Positions 25,240 through 32,417 of a DNA stretch of 64,000 nucleotides are shown here, in pieces. The notes below the pieces were generated by a model. It was not told the origin of the DNA, ran no database searches, and saw only the letters and a list, made by a program, of their open reading frames with translations. This DNA comes from Fictibacillus barbaricus. Lineage in GTDB: Bacteria > Bacillota > Bacilli > Bacillales > Fictibacillaceae. The stretch lies in the NCBI RefSeq assembly GCF_014635025.1, contig NZ_BMCE01000003.1, forward strand, positions 62,001-126,000. Reading direction: 5' to 3'. The translations under genes and the position numbers were made by a program. Position 1 is the first letter of the stretch. Each line of letters opens with the position of its first letter.

Positions 25240-25902
25240 ATGACGATGTATAACAATCGCCGCATATTAATTATGACCTCTGTTCCAGCTGAAAAAGAGG
25301 CAATTGAAAAAGGACTAGGGAAAGATCAAAGATTTGATGTGGTTTTGGCTGGCGTAGGTCCGATTTCGGCAGGTATTCAAACAACAAGAGCATTGATGGG
25401 AGAAGATTATGCTCTTGTTATCAACATGGGGATCGCTGGAGGATTCCGTGAGAAAGCGGATGTCAGTACACTAGTGATTGCTGACGAGATCGTATCCGCT
25501 GATCTTGGAGCAGAGTCACCGGAAGGATATATCACGTTGGACGAGCTGGGATTTGGGGCATCAACACGGATAAAAGCAGACAGTGAACTAGTGGAGCTTT
25601 TATACACGGCATTAAAGTCATCCGAAGTAGCCGTTCGACAAGGGAACATCTTAACATTATCCACGGTAACAGGAACTGCTGAAACGGCAGAAGAGCTCTT
25701 AAGACGTGAACCGAATGCGGCGGCCGAAGCAATGGAAGGATATGGAGTTGCAATGGCAGCCCAAGAGTTTGGGAAACCTGTCCTCGAAATCCGCTCCATC
25801 TCAAATCCTATTGGTCCGCGAGACCGTTCTGCTTGGCGGATCAAGGAAGCATTAGATACACTGGAGAGAGCTAGTAAAGTTATTTCGGAGGTTTTGAGAT
25901 GA
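25240..25902 (+). CDS. mqnB: futalosine hydrolase (MqnB)
   Basis: A 220-residue purine nucleosidase-fold enzyme expected to cleave futalosine to dehypoxanthine futalosine in the alternative menaquinone pathway. Marks: LAGVGPISAGIQTTRAL (phosphorylase-like nucleoside loop), INMGIAGGF, and EAMEGYGVAMAAQEFGKPVLEIRSISNPIG, which carries the catalytic acid. I chose ATG at 25240 with GAGGGGG upstream. Its stop overlaps mqnD by 4 bases. The enzyme could also act on other nucleosides such as MTA/SAH, but the pairing with mqnD makes futalosine most likely. Confidence 0.85.
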   Translation: MTMYNNRRILIMTSVPAEKEAIEKGLGKDQRFDVVLAGVGPISAGIQTTRALMGEDYALVINMGIAGGFREKADVSTLVIADEIVSADLGAESPEGYITLDELGFGASTRIKADSELVELLYTALKSSEVAVRQGNILTLSTVTGTAETAEELLRREPNAAAEAMEGYGVAMAAQEFGKPVLEIRSISNPIGPRDRSAWRIKEALDTLERASKVISEVLR

Positions 25903-26759
25903 GTAAAATGAGTATTGCCTTTTCACCTTGTCCGAATGATACGTTTGTTTTTCATGCGTTGGTTCACGGTTTAATCCCAGGAGCCCCTGAATTTGATGTT
26001 ACATATGCGGATATCGACATTACAAACGGCTTGGCTTCTCGTTCGGATGAGCTTGATATTTTAAAAATTTCTTATGCGGCTCTGCCTTACGTATTGGATA
26101 ACTACGCTCTTATTCCGTGCGGGGGTGCGCTCGGCCGAGGATGTGGTCCTTTAGTGCTAGTGAATCAGCCAGGGGAAGTAAAACCGGAAATGCTGTCAGG
26201 AGCAAAGGTGGCCGTACCAAGTGAACGTTCAACCGCTTATATGCTGTTCCGTTTATGGGCTGCGCAAAATGTGCCGGGTGGAGTAGGTGAGATCATCGTT
26301 ATGCCGTTTAATGAAATCATGCCTGCTGTAAAGGAAGGGCGTATTGATGCTGGTCTCGTTATCCATGAGGCGCGTTTTACATACCAAAACTATGGACTGA
26401 ATCTACTCGCTGATATGGGTAGCTGGTGGGAGGAAGATACAGGTCTGCCTATTCCATTAGGGGCTATCATCGCGCGACGTTCACTAGATTTAGAGTCTAT
26501 TGCAAAGTGGATCAGGGAATCAGTAGAATATGCGTGGCAAAATCCTGAGGCTTCAAGAGAGTATGTAATGAAGTATGCGAGTGAACTTTCTGAGGACGTT
26601 GCGAAGTCTCACATCGATCTGTATGTGAATGACTTTACGGCTGATCTTGGTGAAAAAGGATTCGAAGCCATTACGACGCTGTTGAACCGCGCTGGGGAAG
26701 AAGGCATTGTGCCGAAGAAGGATTATACAAGTCTACTAGAATTTAGAAGTGGACAGTAA
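25899..26759 (+). CDS. mqnD: 1,4-dihydroxy-6-naphthoate synthase (MqnD)
   Basis: A 286-residue MqnA/MqnD-family enzyme of periplasmic-binding-protein fold acting in the cytoplasm. SIAFSPCPNDTFVFHALVHG (about 5-24), ADIDITNGLA, ISYAALPYVLDNYALIPCGGALGRGCGPLVL and IHEARFTYQ match MqnD, which makes 1,4-dihydroxy-6-naphthoate from cyclic dehypoxanthine futalosine. MqnA and MqnC are not in the window. The gene ends inside the first unit of repeat array D: its last codons Ser-Gly-Gln-stop are the repeat motif. Confidence 0.88.
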   Translation: MSKMSIAFSPCPNDTFVFHALVHGLIPGAPEFDVTYADIDITNGLASRSDELDILKISYAALPYVLDNYALIPCGGALGRGCGPLVLVNQPGEVKPEMLSGAKVAVPSERSTAYMLFRLWAAQNVPGGVGEIIVMPFNEIMPAVKEGRIDAGLVIHEARFTYQNYGLNLLADMGSWWEEDTGLPIPLGAIIARRSLDLESIAKWIRESVEYAWQNPEASREYVMKYASELSEDVAKSHIDLYVNDFTADLGEKGFEAITTLLNRAGEEGIVPKKDYTSLLEFRSGQ

Positions 26760-26862
26760 AATCGGGAAAGTGGACAGTAAATACGAAAAAGTGGACAGTA
26801 AAATCCGGGAAATGGACAGTAAAATCAAAAAAGTGGACAGTAACTCTAAAAAATGTAGACAG
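26749..26862. repeat. 21-bp degenerate tandem array D (5 units plus a partial)
   Basis: Units start at 26749, 26770, 26791, 26812 and 26833, exactly 21 bp apart, with a decayed sixth near 26855. The conserved half is GTGGACAGTAAA; the rest varies. The first unit contains the mqnD stop codon, so the array overlaps the end of a coding gene. Confidence 0.9.
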
Positions 26863-26958
26863 ATTAATTAAAAAACCAGACATTATGAAGATTAACCACT
26901 CTGAGCACCTGCGCATACCTTATAGCGAGAAGAAAAATCTGTTATAAGGAGGCGCAAT

Positions 26959-27147
26959 ATGTCTAATACAAATGTATTAACACTCATTGGTGCTTTATTA
27001 GCTGGTTATTTTCTGCTTGCATTGCCGCTAGGCGGAACGTTCTTAGCCGCATTCGGTCCCGCGGTCAAGATTATCGCTATCTTAACAGTTCTCGTATTCG
27101 GTGCTGTCTTAATATACAAAGGGCTCCGAGATATATTAAGAAAATAG
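26959..27147 (+). CDS. small two-helix membrane protein
   Basis: A 62-residue protein, almost all hydrophobic (LTLIGALLAGYFLLALPLGG and PAVKIIAILTVLVFGAVLIYKG), with a basic tail. Strong AAGGAGG site. Function unknown; it stands alone before a terminator. Confidence 0.72.
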   Translation: MSNTNVLTLIGALLAGYFLLALPLGGTFLAAFGPAVKIIAILTVLVFGAVLIYKGLRDILRK

Positions 27148-27157
27148 GTTCCCATAA

Positions 27158-27186
27158 AAAAACCCGCTATTTTCAGCGGGTTTTTC
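27158..27186 (+). terminator. terminator of the small membrane protein gene
   Basis: AAACCCGCT / AGCGGGTTT stem with a six-base loop and T-run. Confidence 0.9.
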
Positions 27187-27254
27187 TTATTTCGGAAGCA
27201 ACTCTTTCAGTTCTACGGTAACCTCCGAATGTATAGTTCGTTTATTTAATCATA

Positions 27255-27288
27255 ACAAAAAACAGTCACCAACAAAAACGGTGACTGC
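27255..27288 (-). terminator. terminator of the duplicated ATPase gene
   Basis: On the minus strand CAGTCACC / GGTGACTG stem followed by TTTTTTG. Confidence 0.85.
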
Positions 27289-27298
27289 ACATTTATCT

Positions 27299-28399
27299 TT
27301 ATTTTTGACGAGTCATTGCTAATCTTTCAATCTCTTGATCTACCTTCAATTGAATCTGATCTAATTTAGAGAAATCCATCGCTGAAATATAATACTTCTC
27401 TAACTCATCGTGCTTTCTTTTTGCATTGGCCAAATAGCTGATTGCTTCTTTCATTTTCTCAGAATATCTGCCACTGATCTCTTTTAAGTCATCAAAATAT
27501 TTTTCATCTGTTCCTGGTGTAATAGTCTTCTCATACATATCAATAATGGAGTCGCCTGGGCGCTCTGGAAAGTATTCGTGTGGGGCCGTACTGTCAAATA
27601 TCGCAAAGCCTAGTTCTCTTACAATAATCATATCGAGGCTATTTGGATCAAACCCGCAATGGTAGATTTCCACATCGAAACCAGAGGCTTCAGCATTTGC
27701 TGCTAGCTTCTTTAATAAAGTGGATTTTCCTGATCCTGGTCGACCTTTTATAAAGTAACGTTTCTTCAAACCCTCTGTTAAATTTGGAACAAAGTCAACA
27801 GCGCCCTTTGGAGTGGCAGCACCTAAAAAGCGGTGATATACCTTCGCTTCTTTATTTACTTTCTTTGAAAAAAACAAATGCATGAGTTCATCAGTCAGCT
27901 TATTTGCTTTATCATAATCCATATTCTCAATGTAGATTTTTTCCCATTCATCATGTACGAGGAGTGCTTTATGGAAGGTATCATATGCGGTTTGAAAATC
28001 AGCGGAGATCGCTTCTGAAAGCTTAAGGATCTCACTTTTGCTTTGTGCTAGTTTTTTAGAATTCCATGCCTCTCCTAAGTTGACGTATTCTTCAATGGCT
28101 CCAGGAGCTTTAGGTTCAATCACATGCGGAGAAGTTCCGTCAACAATACCAACACTTAGTTCTCGAAGTATGACTCCATCAATGGACCCGTTATCAGATC
28201 CACAATGGATATACTCCACATCATAACCCTCATCGTTCCACTTTTTCCCGATCGCTTTCATCAACGTCGACTTGCCAGTTCCAGGTCCGCCTTTAAGAAT
28301 AAAAAGACGATCAAGCCCTTTTAAGTTAGATTCAAATAAGTTGTAGAAGCCTCTAGCCGTATTGCCGCCAGCATAGTAATTTAATATTTTTCCAGTCAA
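27299..28399 (-). CDS. P-loop ATPase with two tandem AAA-like modules (PRK06851-type)
   Basis: A 366-residue protein made of two similar halves. Each has a Walker A loop (FILKGGPGTGKSTLMK near 34-49 and FIKGRPGSGKSTLLKK near 217-232) followed by a matched block: VEYIHCGSDNGSIDGVILREL and VEIYHCGFDPNSLDMIIVREL. The internal duplication is obvious. It resembles the uncharacterised PRK06851 proteins found in spore formers. The TTG start at 28399 follows AGGAG. Function unknown. It is divergent from a tandem structured RNA at 28678-28900. Confidence 0.8.
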   Translation of the reverse strand: MTGKILNYYAGGNTARGFYNLFESNLKGLDRLFILKGGPGTGKSTLMKAIGKKWNDEGYDVEYIHCGSDNGSIDGVILRELSVGIVDGTSPHVIEPKAPGAIEEYVNLGEAWNSKKLAQSKSEILKLSEAISADFQTAYDTFHKALLVHDEWEKIYIENMDYDKANKLTDELMHLFFSKKVNKEAKVYHRFLGAATPKGAVDFVPNLTEGLKKRYFIKGRPGSGKSTLLKKLAANAEASGFDVEIYHCGFDPNSLDMIIVRELGFAIFDSTAPHEYFPERPGDSIIDMYEKTITPGTDEKYFDDLKEISGRYSEKMKEAISYLANAKRKHDELEKYYISAMDFSKLDQIQLKVDQEIERLAMTRQK

Positions 28400-28677
28400 T
28401 GTTTAAAACACTCCTCTTCCTAAAGTAGTTGTGTTTCTAAAAGCATTCTATGTTAAGTCTGGGAATAGGTGATAGCCTAAATCACACATTCAATATTTAA
28501 ATTGTTGAAATTTGATGAAATAAAAAGAAATTTTACGAATATGGAAGGCCTTTTAATAAAAGTGGTATAAATACATTGCAAATCACATAATATTGATTAT
28601 TCTGAATATTTAAATAAAGTTTAGAATAGGTTAATATATAGTTAACAAATGAAACACAACCTTTACAAGGAAGGCGT
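28400..28677. other. AT-rich intergenic upstream of the tandem RNA
   Basis: No gene is seen. The stretch presumably holds the promoters of the leftward ATPase and of the rightward RNA. Candidate -10 elements are TATAGT near 28635-28642, with no convincing -35. Confidence 0.4.
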
Positions 28678-28774
28678 GATTCCAATGACTTACGTTAGCG
28701 AAGCATATCAAATCACATCCAGGTAGAGATCAGCCGGTGAAAACTGATTTCGAGATGTGTGGATATGTGGGAAC
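28678..28774 (+). ncRNA. structured RNA, tandem copy 1
   Basis: Three nested helices can be drawn: GCATATC with GATATGT, CACATC with GATGTG, and AGATCAG with CTGATTT, capped by the loop CCGGTGAAAA. ATTCC at the 5' end and GGGAA at the 3' end can close the element. Copy 2 at 28803 keeps the loop and single-stranded parts while its stems differ by compensatory changes. I do not recognise the family; a riboswitch-like or regulatory leader is one reading. Confidence 0.75.
28685..28726 (+). CDS. possible leader peptide 1 (13 residues)
   Basis: ATG to TAG frame MTYVSEAYQITSR with AAGGAAGG upstream. Its first seven residues recur in the second copy, with changes only at third codon positions. It overlaps the structured RNA. 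Whether it is translated is unknown. Confidence 0.4.
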   Translation: MTYVSEAYQITSR

Positions 28775-28802
28775 GCGCAAATACACATAACGGAAAGAGG
28801 AT

Positions 28803-28900
28803 GATTCCAATGACGTATGTGAGCGAAGCATGCTAAGATCGTGTTGCAGATGGAAATAGCCGGTGAAAACTATTTTCGCAGCATGTGGGCATGTGGGAAT
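28803..28900 (+). ncRNA. structured RNA, tandem copy 2
   Basis: The same fold as copy 1: GCATGCT with GGCATGT, CGTGTTGC with GCAGCATG, and AAATAG with CTATTT around the identical loop CCGGTGAAAA. It ends in TGTGGGAAT. Two base pairs in the first helix and most in the others differ from copy 1 while still pairing. Confidence 0.75.
28810..28836 (+). CDS. possible leader peptide 2 (8 residues)
   Basis: ATG to TAA frame MTYVSEAC with AAAGAGG upstream, matching the first seven residues of the first copy. It ends after one further codon. Translation is not shown. Confidence 0.35.
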   Translation: MTYVSEAC

Positions 28901-28937
28901 TTACCGAAGTAGAGGAAAAATAAGATCTAATGCAAGG

Positions 28938-28990
28938 CAATTGATTGAACGAACAATTAATTGAAGTCTAGTTATGGGACAAATAACTAG
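28938..28990 (+). other. two hairpins downstream of the tandem RNA
   Basis: CAATTGATTG / CAATTAATTG pair over 10 bp with one GU (28938-28963). CTAGTTAT / ATAACTAG form a perfect 8-bp stem (28968-28990). With the terminator at 29051 they could belong to one transcript of roughly 430 bases starting before 28670. Confidence 0.5.
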
Positions 28991-29050
28991 CATTTGTGTA
29001 TTAGGAAGAAAGGACAGAAAGTTTAAGTGAATAAAGTGAGTTTAAGCTAA

Positions 29051-29096
29051 AGGCGCTGTTTATGTGATATATGCATATTCAGCGTCTTTGTTTTGT
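29051..29096 (+). terminator. terminator-like hairpin at the end of the tandem-RNA region
   Basis: AGGCGCTG / CAGCGTCT stem followed by TTGTTTT, with a 21-base AT-rich loop. Reads as the end of the RNA transcript or an attenuator for the regulator gene at 29202. Confidence 0.65.
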
Positions 29097-29201
29097 ATAT
29101 ACATAATTTACCGAAGCCATGTAAGTTTTTTTCACTTTTGTCAATTCGTTATGGTTTATACTGTTATCTAAAAGCAATAGAAGTACAAAGAGGTGAGGCT
29201 A

Positions 29202-30968
29202 TTGAAATCTGAAAAACAGCTAATGAGTTTGATCAACGCAGCTCAGGTTCTTTCATCTACACTAGATGTGGGCAAAGTGCTAGATAAGCTGATCGATGAA
29301 GTGATTAATGTAATTGACGGAGCACATGCAGTCATTCTTTTTATTTATGACCCGAAAAAAAAGAAGCTTATCATTAATAAATGCAAAGGGTTTAACCAAA
29401 CGTACATGAAGCATATTGAACTGAATAAGGATGAAGGAATGACAGGCAAAACATTTATGACTCAAAAAGCTCAGATCTTTAGCCACATTCAAGATACATC
29501 AAAAGGGATGGAAAACATCCAGCCGGAGAATCAGAAAAATTTTCATAAAGCCTTGGGAGCTTTGCACCACTATCCAACAAGCACTATTTGTGCGCCATTG
29601 CTCTCAAAAGAAGGCTGTCTGGGTGTTCTTACAATAGATAGCTTCTCAGAGGATATACTATTCAATCATGGAGACCTTCGCCTGTTAGAAACGTTTGCCA
29701 GCCAGGCATCGATCGCCATAGAAAATGCTAAGCTATTCACTCAGCAAGAACGATCAAAACGTATTCATTCAGAGCTGGCAAAAGCATCTGTGTCTCAACA
29801 AGGATTAGAATCTGTAACGCTCACTTTAAGTAATTTGATTCAAAGACACGTCTGTTTATTTAATGAATTTATGGATTTTACCGCTGCATCCTCTTTAGAA
29901 GCAGAGCAAATCGGGAAAGAAGCAGCAGAATTATATGCTGACTTTTTTGATCAAATTATATTGGGTCATTCTTCTAAGGTTTACGAACAATTAGAAGCGG
30001 GGTCTGTTTACTTGTTTCCCATAACTACAGATAAAGTAGCAATCGGTGTGATGGCTGTCCTCGGTGAGCTTCAAGACGAACTGGATGTTCTGGATGAACT
30101 CGCAATCGATTTAGCTAGTAATATATTTGCGATCGAATTGATGGGGCAGGAAAGGATGCTGTCTGATCTCTATAAATATGAGGGATATCTGCTGGAACAG
30201 CTTCTTAATCATAAGTTTGATTCATTTACACCGCCGCAGCGAAGTATAGTTGGAATTTCTGATCATAACAGAAACTTATGTGTAAATATAAAAATATCTA
30301 ATCAGCTGCTCCCTTTTCAGGAACTTAGCAGCCGAAAGCAATTGTTTAACAGGTTATTGTTTAGAGAACTACAAAAACTGGAATATAAGGTCCTTGTTTG
30401 GGATCGCAACATGGAGTATGACATTCTCGTTATTATTCATAATCAAAGGGAAGAAGAAAAGGTTCTATTGCAGCTCTCGGATTTCTTTTCAACCCTAAGA
30501 ACTTTGCTCTCATCCAAAACGTCATTTGTGTTTCATGTGGGATTAGGAAGAATGTTCACTAAGCTCAGTGATATTGATAGTTCATATCGAGATGCTATCA
30601 GATGTGCAGAGTATATCCAGCTGCATCGTTCTGAAGAGGTTGTCCTTTCTTATAAAGAGCTTGGGATCTATCGTCTATTTATAAAACATGACCGAGAGGA
30701 ACTTACCGATTATATAGCAGATTTGCTAGGTCCGCTTATTAAGTATGATCAAGACCATGACACGGAACTAGTAGAAACACTGCACACGTATTTAGAATGT
30801 CAGCAAAATATGACAAAGACTGCGGCGAAAAGCTTTGTTCACCTGAATACGATTAAATACAGGCTTCAGAAGATCAAAGAGATCCTAAAGATGGAAAAGT
30901 TACAGGGAAAAGAAATATTTGAGCTGCAGCTGGCCATTTACCTGCAAGGATTCGTGAAAATAAAATAG
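29202..30968 (+). CDS. GAF-domain PucR/CdaR-family transcriptional regulator
   Basis: A 588-residue regulator. Residues about 10-170 form a GAF sensor domain (LSTICAPLLSKEGCLGVLTIDSF-type core), the middle resembles the CdaR GGDEF-like module (VLVWDRNMEYDILVIIHNQREEE), and the C terminus has the PucR-type helix-turn-helix (CQQNMTKTAAKSFVHLNTIKYRLQKIKEIL). TTG at 29202 has AGAGGTG upstream; GTG at 29193 is an alternative. A terminator separates it from the amidohydrolase operon it most likely controls. PucR regulates purine catabolism in Bacillus subtilis, which fits an allantoate-type hydrolase next door. Confidence 0.83.
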   Translation: MKSEKQLMSLINAAQVLSSTLDVGKVLDKLIDEVINVIDGAHAVILFIYDPKKKKLIINKCKGFNQTYMKHIELNKDEGMTGKTFMTQKAQIFSHIQDTSKGMENIQPENQKNFHKALGALHHYPTSTICAPLLSKEGCLGVLTIDSFSEDILFNHGDLRLLETFASQASIAIENAKLFTQQERSKRIHSELAKASVSQQGLESVTLTLSNLIQRHVCLFNEFMDFTAASSLEAEQIGKEAAELYADFFDQIILGHSSKVYEQLEAGSVYLFPITTDKVAIGVMAVLGELQDELDVLDELAIDLASNIFAIELMGQERMLSDLYKYEGYLLEQLLNHKFDSFTPPQRSIVGISDHNRNLCVNIKISNQLLPFQELSSRKQLFNRLLFRELQKLEYKVLVWDRNMEYDILVIIHNQREEEKVLLQLSDFFSTLRTLLSSKTSFVFHVGLGRMFTKLSDIDSSYRDAIRCAEYIQLHRSEEVVLSYKELGIYRLFIKHDREELTDYIADLLGPLIKYDQDHDTELVETLHTYLECQQNMTKTAAKSFVHLNTIKYRLQKIKEILKMEKLQGKEIFELQLAIYLQGFVKIK

Positions 30969-30979
30969 TAGGCTGTTAT

Positions 30980-31013
30980 GGACAAATAGACAAGGATCTA
31001 TTTGTCCTTTTTT
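30980..31013 (+). terminator. terminator after the PucR-type regulator
   Basis: GGACAAATAGA / TCTATTTGTCC, an 11-bp perfect stem, six-base loop, then TTTTTT. Confidence 0.93.
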
Positions 31014-31090
31014 AATATATTCAAAATTTACTGATTATTCTATACTTTTCAATAACCAATTGGCGCATTACATCAAGAAAGGGGCATGAC

Positions 31091-32395
31091 ATGCTGAAAA
31101 CAGAAGAGAATGTGTTTCAGTCAAAACTTTTGGAAGGCTATGACCGAACGATGAACCAATCTGGTGTTTCGGGTGAAAGATTAGCTGCCCGTCTGGCAGA
31201 ACTCTCTAAAATTGGATCGACGGAAGAAAATGGTTCATACCGAATTGGTTTCTCCAAAGAGGAAAGAAAAGCGAAAGAACTGGTTAAGAGCTGGATGATA
31301 AAAGCTGGTCTTATGGTTAAAGAAGACGGTGCAGGCAATCTTTTTGGAAGATTAGAAGGAAAGAACAAAGAGCTTGCTTCTGTAATCTCAGGCTCGCATG
31401 TAGACAGTGTCCCGAACGGCGGACATTTTGACGGACCTCTAGGTGTACTCGCAGCTTTGGAAGTTGTAGAAGCTTGGAAAGAAACAGGCTACAAACCTGA
31501 ACGACCATATGAAGTTGTTGTTTTTACAGATGAGGAAGGCTCCAGGTTTAACGGAGGGTTAAGGGGCAGTCGTGCAATTTGCGGTGAACTCAATATGGAG
31601 GAAGAAATCCGGAAGATCGATCAACAGGGTAATTCTTTTCAAAAGGTTATTGAGAGTGATGGGCTTACACTCCAAGGGTTTAAGGGATCTAAACGAGAAC
31701 TAGATACCGTTAAAGCATTCGTTGAAGTACATATCGAACAAGGAAGCACACTTGAGCGTGAGAATGTGGCAGTAGGAGTTGTAACAGGAATTGCAGGTCC
31801 GTCCTGGTTGAAAATATCTTTCTATGGAAAAGCAGGACATGCCGGAAATACCCCGATGGGTGAAAGGAATGATGCACTTGTTGCAGCTAGTGAGTTTGTT
31901 GGACAGGTGAGTCAGATTCCTCAACGTTTGAGCAAAACTGCTGTAGCCACAGTAGGTAAGCTTCAGGTCTACCCGAATGGAGTCAATGTCATTCCAGGGA
32001 AGGTGGAGCTATATGTAGATATACGAGACATTCATCAAGAGACTCTGGATCAGTTAACAGGGGAGATAGCAAAGAAAGCCCTGGAAATCGGTGACCAGCA
32101 TGGGATCTCTGTAGAATACGAACAGACATTAAATGTTTCGCCCGTTCCAATACAAGAAGAGATGCAGCAGCGATTGATTGAAGCTGTAGAAGCAAATGGA
32201 ATCAAACCCGTACTCTTGCCGAGCGGTGCTGGGCATGATGCGATGGTTTTAGGCCGGCACGTTCCATCCGGCATGATCTTCGTAAGAAGTCAGGACGGAA
32301 TCAGTCATAATCCAAAAGAATGGACGAGTTTAGGAGACTGTGTACAATCGGTCCATGTGTTAAAGACTGCGATTGAATCATTGACAGCCGAGTAA
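31091..32395 (+). CDS. M20 Zn-dependent hydrolase (allantoate / N-carbamoyl-amino-acid amidohydrolase type)
   Basis: A 434-residue M20-family amidohydrolase. Metal ligands are visible in GSHVDSVPNGGHFDGPLGVL, TDEEGSRFNGGLRGSR and FVEVHIEQGSTLE, and the dimerisation domain carries GKAGHAGNTPM. These match the hydantoinase/carbamoylase branch (allantoate amidohydrolase, N-carbamoyl-L-amino-acid hydrolase, ureidoglycolate hydrolase), which releases ammonia and CO2 from ureido groups. The substrate is not fixed by sequence. It is the first gene of a four-gene operon with a second M20 enzyme, DUF3311 and a symporter. Confidence 0.87.
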   Translation: MLKTEENVFQSKLLEGYDRTMNQSGVSGERLAARLAELSKIGSTEENGSYRIGFSKEERKAKELVKSWMIKAGLMVKEDGAGNLFGRLEGKNKELASVISGSHVDSVPNGGHFDGPLGVLAALEVVEAWKETGYKPERPYEVVVFTDEEGSRFNGGLRGSRAICGELNMEEEIRKIDQQGNSFQKVIESDGLTLQGFKGSKRELDTVKAFVEVHIEQGSTLERENVAVGVVTGIAGPSWLKISFYGKAGHAGNTPMGERNDALVAASEFVGQVSQIPQRLSKTAVATVGKLQVYPNGVNVIPGKVELYVDIRDIHQETLDQLTGEIAKKALEIGDQHGISVEYEQTLNVSPVPIQEEMQQRLIEAVEANGIKPVLLPSGAGHDAMVLGRHVPSGMIFVRSQDGISHNPKEWTSLGDCVQSVHVLKTAIESLTAE

Positions 32396-32417
32396 CAAAT
32401 GAAAGGGAGAGATATAA

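Noticed and set aside
25407-25844. Long antisense frame over mqnB
   Set aside because: It mirrors a strongly conserved enzyme gene; the frame is a codon-usage shadow.
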